DNA from: Rhodococcus sp. 14-1411-2a
GTDB taxonomy: Bacteria > Actinomycetota > Actinomycetes > Mycobacteriales > Mycobacteriaceae
NCBI RefSeq assembly: GCF_002259485.1
Contig: NZ_NPGA01000007.1
Span: 338,815-402,814, forward strand
DNA length: 64,000 bases
Reading direction: 5' to 3'
Shown here: piece after piece, positions 26,209-35,183 of the stretch
Layout of the letters: every line of letters starts with the position of its first letter
How positions within the stretch are numbered: the stretch's first letter is position 1
The notes under the pieces: model-generated
Seen by the model: only the letters and a program-made list of their open reading frames with translations
Databases searched by the model: none
What the model was told of the DNA's origin: nothing
Position numbers and translations under genes: made by a program

Positions 26209-27513
26209 TCACACTTTCGTGCTCACGGCGACAGTATCGAGGGTGGGGAGCCAATGACCGTCCGCGGGCCGTACCACGGTGATCCGCAAATTGTTGTGCC
26301 GCAGTAGATACACCGCCGCGAAGAGGCCGGTCGCCAGAGAGATGGCCCCGCCGAAGAGCAACGGTGCCCGCGGATCCAAGGCGTCGGCGAGCCAACCGAG
26401 AACCGGACTGCCCAGCGGAGTGCCGCCGAGGAAGCACAGCATGTAGATGCCCATCACGCGTCCGCGCATGTCGGACGGCACCGACATCTGCAGAATGTTC
26501 ATCGCCGACGTCGTGAACGTCAAAGTCAGGGCGCCGGTGGGTATCAGCAGAAGCGCGACGAGCAAGTAGTTGGGCATCAACCCGACGATCAACTCGAAAG
26601 CTCCGAATGCGATGACGGCACCGATGAAAAGACGCAGCCGCGGTGCGCTCGCCCGCCGTGCAGCCAGAGTCGCTCCGGCCAACGTGCCGACCGCCAGCGT
26701 CGTCGAGAGCAGTCCGTAGGCGTCCGCTCCGCTACCGAACGTGTTGCGCGCCAACACCGACAGACTCAGCGGGAAGTTGAGGCCGAACGTCGAGACCATG
26801 AAGACCGTGGCCAGCAGTACTCGTAGGTCACCGCGCCCCCAGACGTAGCGAAATCCCTCCCGCACCTGCCCTTTGGCGCGTGGGGCAGGTTCGACGCGGA
26901 AGAGTTGACCGACGTTCATCGCCACGAGGGCACCGAACACCGCCGCGAACGACACGGCATTGATGAGGAACACCCAGCCGGTGCCGACGAGGGTGATGAG
27001 CACTCCGGACACGGCAGGCCCGACGATGCGCGCCATGTTGAACGTCATCGAGTTCAACGCGATCGCATTGGCGAGGGTCTCTTTGCCGACCATCTCGATG
27101 GTGAAGGATTGCCGCACCGGAGCGTCGATGGCGGACGAGCAGCCGAGGATGAACGCGATGACGTACACGTGCCACAGCTCGACCATCCCCCCGACGTCGA
27201 GCACACCGAGCACCAGACCGCAGACCGCGGCGAACACCTGGGTGATCATCAGGAGCTTGCGCTTGTCGTATCGGTCTGCCAGGACCCCACCCCAGACCGA
27301 GAGGAACAGTGTCGGCCCGAACTGCAGGGCCATGACGATGCCGACGGCGAAGCCGTTGCCGCCGGACAGCGTCAGAACGAGCCAGTCCTGGGCCACCCGC
27401 TGCATCCACGTGCCGACCAGCGAGACGATCTGCCCCGACGCCCACAATCGGTAGTTGTGAGTCTTCAGGGCGGCGAACATCGTCGAGCCGGAGGAACGGG
27501 AAACAGGGGCCAC
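26209..27513 (-). CDS. MFS transporter, MFS_3 branch
   Basis: A 434-residue 12-helix protein: LKTHNYRLWASGQIVSLVGTWMQRVAQDWLVL, GVLADRYDKRKLLM, DAPVRQSFTIEMVGKETLANAIALNS. This branch mostly exports drugs or siderophores. The start is GTG at 27513 or ATG at 27480. The MarR gene is just upstream on the same strand, with only 24 bp between them that include an ACCTAGGT palindrome, so the two form a regulator-exporter operon. Confidence 0.88.
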   Translation of the reverse strand: MAPVSRSSGSTMFAALKTHNYRLWASGQIVSLVGTWMQRVAQDWLVLTLSGGNGFAVGIVMALQFGPTLFLSVWGGVLADRYDKRKLLMITQVFAAVCGLVLGVLDVGGMVELWHVYVIAFILGCSSAIDAPVRQSFTIEMVGKETLANAIALNSMTFNMARIVGPAVSGVLITLVGTGWVFLINAVSFAAVFGALVAMNVGQLFRVEPAPRAKGQVREGFRYVWGRGDLRVLLATVFMVSTFGLNFPLSLSVLARNTFGSGADAYGLLSTTLAVGTLAGATLAARRASAPRLRLFIGAVIAFGAFELIVGLMPNYLLVALLLIPTGALTLTFTTSAMNILQMSVPSDMRGRVMGIYMLCFLGGTPLGSPVLGWLADALDPRAPLLFGGAISLATGLFAAVYLLRHNNLRITVVRPADGHWLPTLDTVAVSTKV

Positions 27514-27525
27514 CGTTCAGATAAT

Positions 27526-27537
27526 AAACCTAGGTAA
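27526..27537. promoter_or_regulatory. Possible MarR operator
   Basis: AAACCTAGGTAA with perfect core ACCTAGGT (27528-27535) directly between the marR stop codon and the MFS start. MarR sites are often short palindromes of this size. An internal control point for the exporter gene is plausible; low certainty. Confidence 0.35.
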
Positions 27538-27984
27538 CTACTCGGAGTCGCTCACGAGGGCCCCGATGATCGTCACCGCGTCACGGAGTGTGTCGAGCTG
27601 CTCGGGTCCGAGGCCTGCGAGTTGCGCGGTCATCCACGCTTCGCGGGCGCTGGCCTCGTCGGCGATCAGCTCTCGCCCGGCCGGTGACAGCGAGACGATC
27701 ACCTGCCGCCCGTCGGTGGGATGTGGGGTGCGCGCCACCAGACCGAGTTCGGCCAACGACGCGATCACCCGCGTCATCGACGGCGGCTGCACCTTCTCTC
27801 GCGCGGCCAATGCACCCGGCGTCATGTCACCCTCCCGACTCAGCGTGGCCAGAGCCGACAGCTGAGTGAGCGAGACTTGCGAGTCCACTCGCCTACCCCG
27901 AAGGTGGCGAGTCAGCCTCACCACCGCAAGCGACAGGTCGCTTGCCAATTCCCGATTGTCCTTCACAACATTTCCCGACGTCAC
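27538..27984 (-). CDS. MarR family regulator
   Basis: A 148-residue winged-helix repressor: LTQLSALATLSREGDMTPGALAAREKVQPPSMTRVIASL (helix-turn-helix) and the wing PHPTDGRQVIVSLS. MarR proteins usually dissociate from DNA on binding phenolic or cationic drugs. The GTG start lacks a strong Shine-Dalgarno. First gene of a MarR-MFS unit on the minus strand. A MarR gene next to a DUF2530 gene also occurs in mycobacteria as I recall. Confidence 0.9.
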   Translation of the reverse strand: MTSGNVVKDNRELASDLSLAVVRLTRHLRGRRVDSQVSLTQLSALATLSREGDMTPGALAAREKVQPPSMTRVIASLAELGLVARTPHPTDGRQVIVSLSPAGRELIADEASAREAWMTAQLAGLGPEQLDTLRDAVTIIGALVSDSE

Positions 27985-28018
27985 AGCGCAGAGAATACGC
28001 CCTGGTACCGACCTCGCA

Positions 28019-29470
28019 TCATGTAACCGCCTCGGTGATGGGTCCGACGGCGAAATATGCGACGAACAGCAACGCCACGATCCACAACAGGGGATGCACC
28101 GACTTCGCCCGACCGGAGCCGACCGCGAGTATCACCCAGGTGATGAAACCGACGCCGATCCCGTTGGCGATGGAGTAGGTGAAGGGCATCACCACGATGG
28201 TCAGGAAGGCGGGCAACGCGTAATCGAAGCGCCGGAAGTCGATGTCGAGGACCTGTCCGATCATCAGCGCACCCACAACGACCAGTGCCGGAGCGGCCGC
28301 TTCGATCGGAACGACGGCCGTGAGAGGGGTGAAGAACATGGCCAACAGAAAGAGCAATCCGGTGACGACGTTGGCCAGTCCGGTACGCGCGCCCTCGGCG
28401 ATCCCGGAAGCCGATTCGACGAACACGGTGTTCGACGACGCCGACGCACCGCCACCGACGATGGCTCCGGCCCCCTCGACGACCAGGGCCTTGCCGATGT
28501 TCGGCAATTTCCCGTCCTTGTCCAGTTTCGCTTCCTTGCCCAAACCGGTCATCGTGCCCATCGCGTCGAAGAAGTTCGCGAGCACCAGCGTGAACACCAG
28601 CAGGCTGGCGGCGAGCACGCCGATGCGCGTGAACGCTCCGAACAGATCGACGTTGCCCACCAACGACAGATCGGGAGACTGAATCAACTCGGTGGGCAGC
28701 TGCGGAACCGACAGGTTCCAGCCCTTGGGGTCGACGCCGTTCGACGGACCCACGTCGGTGACGGCCTCGACGATCGCCGCCAGCACCGTCGTCACCACGA
28801 TGCCGATCAGCAGACCGCCGCGCACCTTGCGCACCACCAGCACACCCATCAGCAACAACCCGAACACGAAGATCACCGTCGGCCACGACGCGATGGACCC
28901 GTCGATGCCGAGCCCGACGGGAACCGTCGTGCCCGCGGCGTCGGGGATGCGGCGCACGAAGCCGGAGTCGACCAGTCCGATGAAGGCGATGAACGCGCCG
29001 ATGCCTGCGGCGATCGCTGCCTTGAGCTCGGCCGGGATCGCATTGAACACCGCGGTGCGGAATCCGGTGACGGCCAGGAGCACGATGATGATGCCGTCGA
29101 TCACGACCAGCCCCATCGCCTCGGGCCACGTCACCTGCGGTGCGATCGTCACGGCGAGCAGTGTGTTGATACCCAGGCCTGCTGCGATGCCGAAGGGATA
29201 GTTGGCGATGATGCCGAACGCGATGCTCATGAATCCGGCCACCAGCGCTGTCACGGCGGCGACCTGGGCGACCGGCAGGATGTTGCCGAGCACGTCGGTC
29301 TTGGCGGCCGCGTCGTCGGCGGAGAAGCTGCCCAGGATCAGCGGATTGAGGACCACGATGTAGGCCATGGCCACGAAGGTGACCACTCCTCCTCGGACCT
29401 CGGATCCGACCGTCGAGCCTCGTTCGGTGATCTTGAAGTAGTTGTCGAGTAGCCGCGACGACAGTTGCAT
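28019..29470 (-). CDS. NCS2/AzgA-type purine (guanine/hypoxanthine) permease
   Basis: A 483-residue permease with 12-14 helices. AzgA-like features: YFKITERGSTVGSEVRGG at the N terminus, TFVAMAYIVVLNPLIL, GIAAGLGINTLLAV, and ESASGIAEGARTGLANVV containing the substrate-site region. It likely takes up guanine, hypoxanthine or adenine with protons. ATG at 29470 chosen; a TTG 14 codons upstream gives an unusual N terminus. Divergent from the DUF2530 gene. Confidence 0.92.
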   Translation of the reverse strand: MQLSSRLLDNYFKITERGSTVGSEVRGGVVTFVAMAYIVVLNPLILGSFSADDAAAKTDVLGNILPVAQVAAVTALVAGFMSIAFGIIANYPFGIAAGLGINTLLAVTIAPQVTWPEAMGLVVIDGIIIVLLAVTGFRTAVFNAIPAELKAAIAAGIGAFIAFIGLVDSGFVRRIPDAAGTTVPVGLGIDGSIASWPTVIFVFGLLLMGVLVVRKVRGGLLIGIVVTTVLAAIVEAVTDVGPSNGVDPKGWNLSVPQLPTELIQSPDLSLVGNVDLFGAFTRIGVLAASLLVFTLVLANFFDAMGTMTGLGKEAKLDKDGKLPNIGKALVVEGAGAIVGGGASASSNTVFVESASGIAEGARTGLANVVTGLLFLLAMFFTPLTAVVPIEAAAPALVVVGALMIGQVLDIDFRRFDYALPAFLTIVVMPFTYSIANGIGVGFITWVILAVGSGRAKSVHPLLWIVALLFVAYFAVGPITEAVT

Positions 29471-29554
29471 GAGCGAACGATAAAGCACACCGAAGCACTT
29501 GGGTAACCGCAACGGCGCAGCCGAGACACGCGGCAGTGGCGTAACTTGAATTTC

Positions 29555-29794
29555 GTGGCCGACCTCCCCCAGATTCCGCGCAGCCTCACCGATCCGGTAC
29601 CTGTGTTGGCGATCGGCATCCTCGGCTGGATACTCGCGTTGGTGGTGTTCACCGCCATCGGAGGTGGGGGCGGCGACGCACTGGCCACGTGTTGGTGCGG
29701 CATCGCAGTCGGTGCCGTAGGGTTCGGAATCTTCCTGATGCAGAGAGCGGCGTCACGTCGCGGGAGCAAAACCGCCCAACGCGGCCTCGATTGA
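29555..29794 (+). CDS. DUF2530 membrane protein
   Basis: A 79-residue protein with two hydrophobic helices (about 17-36 and 42-61) and a basic tail. The segment VPVLAIGILGWILALVVF resembles DUF2530 proteins of actinobacteria. GTG start at 29555; TTG three codons before it is possible. Function unknown. Divergent from the purine permease. Confidence 0.65.
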   Translation: MADLPQIPRSLTDPVPVLAIGILGWILALVVFTAIGGGGGDALATCWCGIAVGAVGFGIFLMQRAASRRGSKTAQRGLD

Positions 29795-29893
29795 GATCAG
29801 AATCACGTTAGCCCGGTCACCACAGGCCTCTGACGTGGGCAAACTAACCCCTCGACCGGTTGAGTAACACAAAGTTAACGTGGACCATGGGTT

Positions 29894-30079
29894 ATGTCAG
29901 AAAAAAACAACCTCTTGATCCACGAAAGCCAGGCCATGAAGCTCGTCTCTCAGTACCGCACTCGCCGCAACCACGTCCGCTCGCTCCGCGCCCTCTACGC
30001 ACGCGCCAACGCTGTCTCCAGCCCGGCCATGCGCGACGAGCTGCTCGTCATCGCACAGCGCTCGGATTTCTCGCGCTGA
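29894..30079 (+). CDS. Small basic hypothetical protein
   Basis: A 61-residue soluble, helical, Arg-rich protein, MSEKNNLLIHESQAMKL to QRSDFSR. Unrecognised. The 5' side is a 99-bp spacer without a clear Shine-Dalgarno. Its last 32 bp overlap the end of the convergent PAP2 gene. The compositional balance and full helix pattern argue for a real gene; certainty moderate. Confidence 0.55.
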   Translation: MSEKNNLLIHESQAMKLVSQYRTRRNHVRSLRALYARANAVSSPAMRDELLVIAQRSDFSR

Positions 30080-30599
30080 TCAGCCTGACGGCATAGATCC
30101 AACCCAGCCCCCACAGGGCACCGAACACCCAGCCTGCCAGCACGTCCGTGGTCCAGTGCGCACCCAAGTAGATCCGAGAGAATCCGATCAGCAGGGACGC
30201 GAGCACGGGAAACACGAGCAGTACCGGCCGATGCAGCCACGGAGTGGACGATCGCAGCATCACCGCGATCGCCACCGTGGCAAGCACCATCGACATCATC
30301 GCGTGGCCCGACGGAAACGAATGGCTCGCAATGTCGACCAGCCGCTCCGGAAGCGGTGGACGCTCCCGCGCGAACGCGAACTTCAGCGCATTCATCAGAC
30401 CCCATCCGGTCAGCATCGCGCCTGCGATCACGACGGCATCCGATCTGCGTCCGACGCGAAGCAATGCAACGACGCCCACCGCGGACAGCAGAAACATCGA
30501 CACCGTGTTGCCGAGCGTGGTGATGATCCAGAACATCGTCGTGACCCACCCGACCCGATGCCCGACCATCCAGTCCAGGATCACACCGTCAAACCCCAC
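30048..30599 (-). CDS. PAP2-family membrane phosphatase
   Basis: A 183-residue membrane enzyme with five or six helices. All three PAP2 motifs are intact: KFAFARERPP, SFPSGHAMMS and SRIYLGAHWTTDVLAG. It removes phosphate from a lipid phosphate or undecaprenyl pyrophosphate. Start ATG at 30599, overlapping the last 11 bp of the Hsp90-like gene upstream, which suggests co-transcription. Confidence 0.92.
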   Translation of the reverse strand: MGFDGVILDWMVGHRVGWVTTMFWIITTLGNTVSMFLLSAVGVVALLRVGRRSDAVVIAGAMLTGWGLMNALKFAFARERPPLPERLVDIASHSFPSGHAMMSMVLATVAIAVMLRSSTPWLHRPVLLVFPVLASLLIGFSRIYLGAHWTTDVLAGWVFGALWGLGWIYAVRLISARNPSAVR

Positions 30600-33318
30600 G
30601 AGGTCGCTCCCAACTCTCCGTGCAATGGACCGTTCCGTCGGCGGTCACCCACCACGGGAGTGTCCGCTCGCCGCTCACGTCACCGGACAGCCGCACCACG
30701 AGTTCGCGATGCACCACCACCCCGCCGGACGGCAGCGGCAATCCCATGACCGCACAGGCCGATACGGCTCCGGGTTCACGATCCCAGGAGCTGACCCGTC
30801 CCACTCCCAGCACTTCTCCGCTGATCGCCTCCGACGCCGACCTGATGTCGAGAACGTCGGCCAGTGCCGCAGCGGTAGCCATGTCCGAGAGCACGGCGAC
30901 CTCCGGTGGTACCACGCTCGCCAGCCACGGGGCGTCGATCACCAGCGCATCCGACGCGTCCACGACTGCGCCGCCGAGCGTGCGGACACGATCCGGGGGA
31001 TCGATGTCCGAGACCTCGATGCGCCGCTCCACCACAGCGGTGGCGATGAGCGTGTGGGTTCGCGCGATCACCGCAGGGGTCGGACTCCGCTGTGGATCCG
31101 ACAGCGCTGCCAGCAGCACGCGAGCAGTATCGGCGCTGTCGCAGATCGACGCGCTGAGCACCGCCTTCAGTTCGTCGGCACGCGGATGATCCAGCGGATC
31201 GAGCAACCCGGCGAACGTCTCGTCCGACGGTGCCCGAAACGCAATCGGACGCGAACCATGCACTCGCGCATGGCGTCCGATCCACCACGCGGTGTAGCCG
31301 TCCCGATCGGCCAGTGCCGCACGGGTGCTCGGGTCGTCCAACAGTACGGTCAGAGCCTCGGACCAGCCGTCCGATCGAACGAGGTCGAGATCGCGAACCG
31401 CCAAGAGTGTTTCCGGCTCCTCGGACAGCCCCGACCACCATGCCGACTCGTCGTCGAGATCGTGATCCGGCCCGGTCGGCAGTTCGTCACGCACCACCGA
31501 GAACCCCCACCCGACGCCCACTGCTCGCAGCGCCCGCTCACCGAACCTGGCCACCACCGCAGGCGCGAGCACACCGAACGGCGAATCCCGTATCAGCAGA
31601 TCCGCCAACGGCGCTCCGGGAAGCAACAATTCGTCGGCGCTGCGCAATTCACCCTCGTCGTCTTCGAGGGGCAGACCGCCGAGCCAACCGGGTAGTTCGC
31701 TCGCCTCTGCCGCCAGCGCGAGCACGGCCGAGACCAGACCGTCGACCTCCTCGCTCTCGTCCCAGTCGAGATCGTCCAGCGCAGCCTCGAGCGCCGGGTC
31801 GGTGAGCAGCTCGGTCGCAGTCGACTCGCGGGCACCCAGACGCGACAGCAGCGGACTCACCGCTTCCGGGTGCACCAACCTGACCCAGGTGACCGCAGCC
31901 GAGGCGTCGGAGCCGATCACCGTCGTCCGCGGACCGGTCACCGTGCGACCGTCCGCGAGCGGAACAGGCAGCGCTGCAAGCTCTTCCGCAGCCACACCGT
32001 CGACCACGAGTGGGGTCAACGCGTCGAACAGTCGCCGCCACCAACTCGGCTCGCGATCGGACCCACCGACCATCTCCGCCAGCCTCGCCAACCCGATCCG
32101 GTGCACACCCACTGCCGCGAGCGCCGACGCATGCCGTGCACCCGACAGTGATGCGTCGACCAGATCGGGTACGACACCTGTCAGTACCTCGGTGAGTTCC
32201 TCGGTGGCGTCGGCGACGACGTTCGCCCGCTCGGGCACCAGATCGCGTCCGTCGACACCGGGAAGCCATGGTGCGCAGGACAATCGACGAAACACGAGTT
32301 CACGCAGCGCACCGTCGACCTCGCTGCGAGCGAATCCGACCTCGGGCACGAACGACACCCTGGATGCGGCAGGCAGCGAGGCCACGAAGTCCACGTACCC
32401 GTGCGCTACCGCGTCGAACGAGACACCCGGCAACACGCGTCGCCGATCGGGTTGCATCGGTACATCGGCAATGACCAACGCGGGCAACGAGATCAGCTCG
32501 TCCGAGCGCGTCGGAGCGCGCAACACATCGGGCGGAGAGGGAACGGGCAGACCGTCGACGACCGGAGCGAGCCAGCGGGCGGCCGGGGTGGTGAACTGCC
32601 GCCAGGTTCGCGCGCCGATCGTGACCTCGGAGGAGTGGTCGTCCAATTCGATTCTGCTGCAGTCGATCACGACGCCGTCGATCTCGATGGAGTTCAACGC
32701 CTCCAGTTCGAGCAGCAGGTCGACGGACTCGTCCACAAATCCTGACGCAAAAGAATCCGCCGCCACATCGGCTCGCAATGTCAACACGATCTCGGTGTCG
32801 AAGCCGTCGGCCGGCGAATCTGCGACAGGCCATGCGAGCCGCAGCACCGGCACTCCGGTGTCAGGCAAGGGCATGCCTCGCCCGGCCAGCGCCTCGAGCG
32901 TGCGCCGTGCACTGAACGCCACGCCGCCGCCACGGGAACGCAGCTCGATCTCGTCGGACACCGAACGCACTGCGGTGAACCCGACCCCGAACTGCCCGAC
33001 GCCCGGGTCCGTCGAGCCCTTGGCCGAGGCCCGCAGCGCCGTGAGGGCGTGCACGCCCGAGACATCGAGCGCTGCACCGGTATTGGCGACATGCAGAGCA
33101 CCGAACTCATCGGTCCACACGGCCAGCCGACCCGGGACGCCGGCGCGCTGCGCGGCGTCCGCCGCGTTCTGCGCCAGCTCGGTCAACAGACGATCGCGGT
33201 AACCCCCGCGCACCAGATCGAACTCGGACGCCGAATCCTCCCGAAGCCTGGTGGGAGAAGAGCCCCACGCCGCGAGAATCGACTCCCGCAGCGACTCGGT
33301 GTCGAACGGATCGATCAG
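30589..33318 (-). CDS. Sacsin N-terminal/Hsp90-like ATPase protein
   Basis: A GHKL-ATPase protein of about 909 residues. The Bergerat fold is clear: N-box TELAQNAADAA, G1 DPGVGQFGVGF and the preceding ASAKGSTD. The remainder (beyond residue 250) is unknown and ends before the PAP2 gene. First ATG/GTG in frame is GTG at 33213, only 12 codons before the N-box; the open frame upstream reads LIDPFDTESLRESILAAW and continues to SPTRLRED, which looks like the missing first helix. A CTG at 33316-33318 overlaps the DUF3027 stop (CTGA), the layout used by ATGA/GTGA elsewhere, so I give that start with reserve. Confidence 0.8.
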   Translation of the reverse strand: MIDPFDTESLRESILAAWGSSPTRLREDSASEFDLVRGGYRDRLLTELAQNAADAAQRAGVPGRLAVWTDEFGALHVANTGAALDVSGVHALTALRASAKGSTDPGVGQFGVGFTAVRSVSDEIELRSRGGGVAFSARRTLEALAGRGMPLPDTGVPVLRLAWPVADSPADGFDTEIVLTLRADVAADSFASGFVDESVDLLLELEALNSIEIDGVVIDCSRIELDDHSSEVTIGARTWRQFTTPAARWLAPVVDGLPVPSPPDVLRAPTRSDELISLPALVIADVPMQPDRRRVLPGVSFDAVAHGYVDFVASLPAASRVSFVPEVGFARSEVDGALRELVFRRLSCAPWLPGVDGRDLVPERANVVADATEELTEVLTGVVPDLVDASLSGARHASALAAVGVHRIGLARLAEMVGGSDREPSWWRRLFDALTPLVVDGVAAEELAALPVPLADGRTVTGPRTTVIGSDASAAVTWVRLVHPEAVSPLLSRLGARESTATELLTDPALEAALDDLDWDESEEVDGLVSAVLALAAEASELPGWLGGLPLEDDEGELRSADELLLPGAPLADLLIRDSPFGVLAPAVVARFGERALRAVGVGWGFSVVRDELPTGPDHDLDDESAWWSGLSEEPETLLAVRDLDLVRSDGWSEALTVLLDDPSTRAALADRDGYTAWWIGRHARVHGSRPIAFRAPSDETFAGLLDPLDHPRADELKAVLSASICDSADTARVLLAALSDPQRSPTPAVIARTHTLIATAVVERRIEVSDIDPPDRVRTLGGAVVDASDALVIDAPWLASVVPPEVAVLSDMATAAALADVLDIRSASEAISGEVLGVGRVSSWDREPGAVSACAVMGLPLPSGGVVVHRELVVRLSGDVSGERTLPWWVTADGTVHCTESWERPRGV

Positions 33319-34307
33319 CTCGGAGATGCCGAAGCTTCTTCCTGCGCAGCACGATCGGTGGTAGTCAACGCATCGTCGGCGACGGGTTCGGCCTCGTCGA
33401 CCGCAACGACCTCGTCAGCCGGCTCTTCGGAGGCAGCCTCTCGTGGAGGCACCGACGCTTCCGGGGCAGCCTCGTCCGTGTCGGCCTTCTCGATGCCGTC
33501 GGTCGTCTCGGCAACAGCAGCAGGCTCGACCGGGGCGACCGGCGAGGCGATGACGTCGAGTGCCGCGTCGTCGTACGGCTCGAATTGCGGCGATCCGGCT
33601 CCGGTGGGAAGTTCGGTGTCCGAATGCGCTCCGCAGCCGTACTCGGCGTGCACCACGTGTCCGTCGGCCGCGAATTCGTTGCCGCACACCCCGAATGCGG
33701 CGGACATGGACCCGGCGATGGGGAGGTAGAAGCCACACAGCCCGCAGGTCGACGGCGCAGCCTTGGCCATCTCGGTATCGGGCCCGAAGTCGCCGTCGTG
33801 CCAACGCTGGGCGGCGTCGAGGCGTCCTTCGAGGCTGATGACCTTGCTTCGGCCGAGGCCGATCTCGCCCGCCACCTCGTCGATGGCGGGGTCGCCGGAT
33901 TCGACGTACCCGGGTACGAGCCGGGGATCGTCCTGGCGCGGAGACAGCAGATCGCCGGGTCCCAGGTCGCCGGGACGGATGCGCTCGTCCCAGGGCACCC
34001 AGGTCGGTGCCACGAGAGCGTCGGGGCCCGGGAGCAGAACCAGCTCACTGACCGTGGCGTGATCCGCGTCCTCCGGGGCGGCGACCACGACGGCCCACTG
34101 CCATCCGCGGTACCCCTCGAGATCGCTGGCGAACCGGTGCGTGGCCGCACTGGCGTCTTCGGCGGTGACTCCGAGGTACTCGCCGATACCGCCCTCTCCC
34201 AGGTCGAGCAGAGCCTGCCGCGCGAGGTCCACGGCATCGGCCAAGACGGGGCGGATGGAATCGAGCTCTGGAGAAGATACGAAACTCACACATTCAGTTT
34301 GCCGCAT
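33315..34307 (-). CDS. DUF3027 protein with zinc-ribbon-like cysteines
   Basis: A 330-residue protein. The core of about 250 residues contains WQWAVVVAAPEDADHATVSELVLLPG and a Cys-rich part CGLCGFYLP...GVCGNEF...YGCGAH that may bind zinc. The C-terminal 80 residues are acidic low complexity. DUF3027 is confined to actinobacteria; function unknown. Start ATG 34307 or GTG 34289. Its stop overlaps the likely CTG start of the Hsp90-like ATPase, so the two are probably partners. Confidence 0.85.
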   Translation of the reverse strand: MRQTECVSFVSSPELDSIRPVLADAVDLARQALLDLGEGGIGEYLGVTAEDASAATHRFASDLEGYRGWQWAVVVAAPEDADHATVSELVLLPGPDALVAPTWVPWDERIRPGDLGPGDLLSPRQDDPRLVPGYVESGDPAIDEVAGEIGLGRSKVISLEGRLDAAQRWHDGDFGPDTEMAKAAPSTCGLCGFYLPIAGSMSAAFGVCGNEFAADGHVVHAEYGCGAHSDTELPTGAGSPQFEPYDDAALDVIASPVAPVEPAAVAETTDGIEKADTDEAAPEASVPPREAASEEPADEVVAVDEAEPVADDALTTTDRAAQEEASASPS

Positions 34308-34339
34308 CGACTCGGTGACGCCCAGTTCGGGCTGCCATC

Positions 34340-35179
34340 ATGGGTGCAATGACCGTCCGTGCTCGCACCTACGCTGCCCTCGTGGCCTCGCTGCTGGCCG
34401 TGTCCGCCTGTTCGTCGACGACGCAGCCGACCCCGGTGACGTCCGACTCGGTTCCGACACTGACCACCGAGATCCTGCGCGAATACGACCGCGGTGACGA
34501 CGCCTTCACTCAGGGCTTCGAGATCGACGGCGACGTGCTCTACGAGGGCACCGGATTGGAAGGCTCGTCGTTCGTCAGGCGGACGTCGCTCGAGACCATG
34601 ACCGAACTCGATCGCGTGGATCTGCCGTCCGACCTGTTCGGCGAAGGCATCACCGTCGACGGCGACACGCTGTGGCAGATCACCTGGCAGGACGGTGTCG
34701 CGATCGCCCGAGACCGGGACACTCTGACAGAACGACGCCGAGTGAACTACGAGGGCGAAGGCTGGGGGCTGTGCACGCAGACGCCGGACAACCGCCTCGT
34801 CATGAGCGACGGCTCGTCTACCCTCACCTTCCGCGACCCCACGTCGTTCGAGGCCGAGGGCACCGTGAACGTCACACTCGACGGCAATCCGGTGGAGCGC
34901 CTCAACGAACTCGAATGCGCCGACGACGGATCGGTGTACGCCAACGTGTGGCAGACGTTCGACATCATGCGCATCGACCCCGAGACCGGCGCGGTGACGG
35001 CCGTCATCGACGGCACCCCACTGTGGGATTCGATGTCGGCCTCCCAACGAGGGGGTGCCGACGTGTTCAACGGCATCGCACAGATCCCCGGCACCGACCG
35101 GTTTCTCGTGACCGGCAAATACTGGCCCACGATCTTCGAGGTGCAATTCACCGATACCGCGCCGGTAGGACAGAATTGA
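34340..35179 (+). CDS. Glutaminyl-peptide cyclotransferase, lipoprotein
   Basis: A 279-residue exported protein with lipobox VSAC (Cys24). The mature part is a plant/bacterial-type (papaya-like) glutaminyl cyclase beta-propeller: AFTQGFEIDGDVLYEGTG, LPSDLFGEGITVDGDTLWQITWQD, GWGLCTQTPDNRLVMSDG and RLNELECADDGSVYANVW. It forms N-terminal pyroglutamate on exported peptides. It is divergent from DUF3027 and followed after 4 bp by the MFS gene. Confidence 0.88.
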   Translation: MGAMTVRARTYAALVASLLAVSACSSTTQPTPVTSDSVPTLTTEILREYDRGDDAFTQGFEIDGDVLYEGTGLEGSSFVRRTSLETMTELDRVDLPSDLFGEGITVDGDTLWQITWQDGVAIARDRDTLTERRRVNYEGEGWGLCTQTPDNRLVMSDGSSTLTFRDPTSFEAEGTVNVTLDGNPVERLNELECADDGSVYANVWQTFDIMRIDPETGAVTAVIDGTPLWDSMSASQRGGADVFNGIAQIPGTDRFLVTGKYWPTIFEVQFTDTAPVGQN

Positions 35180-35183
35180 CACC

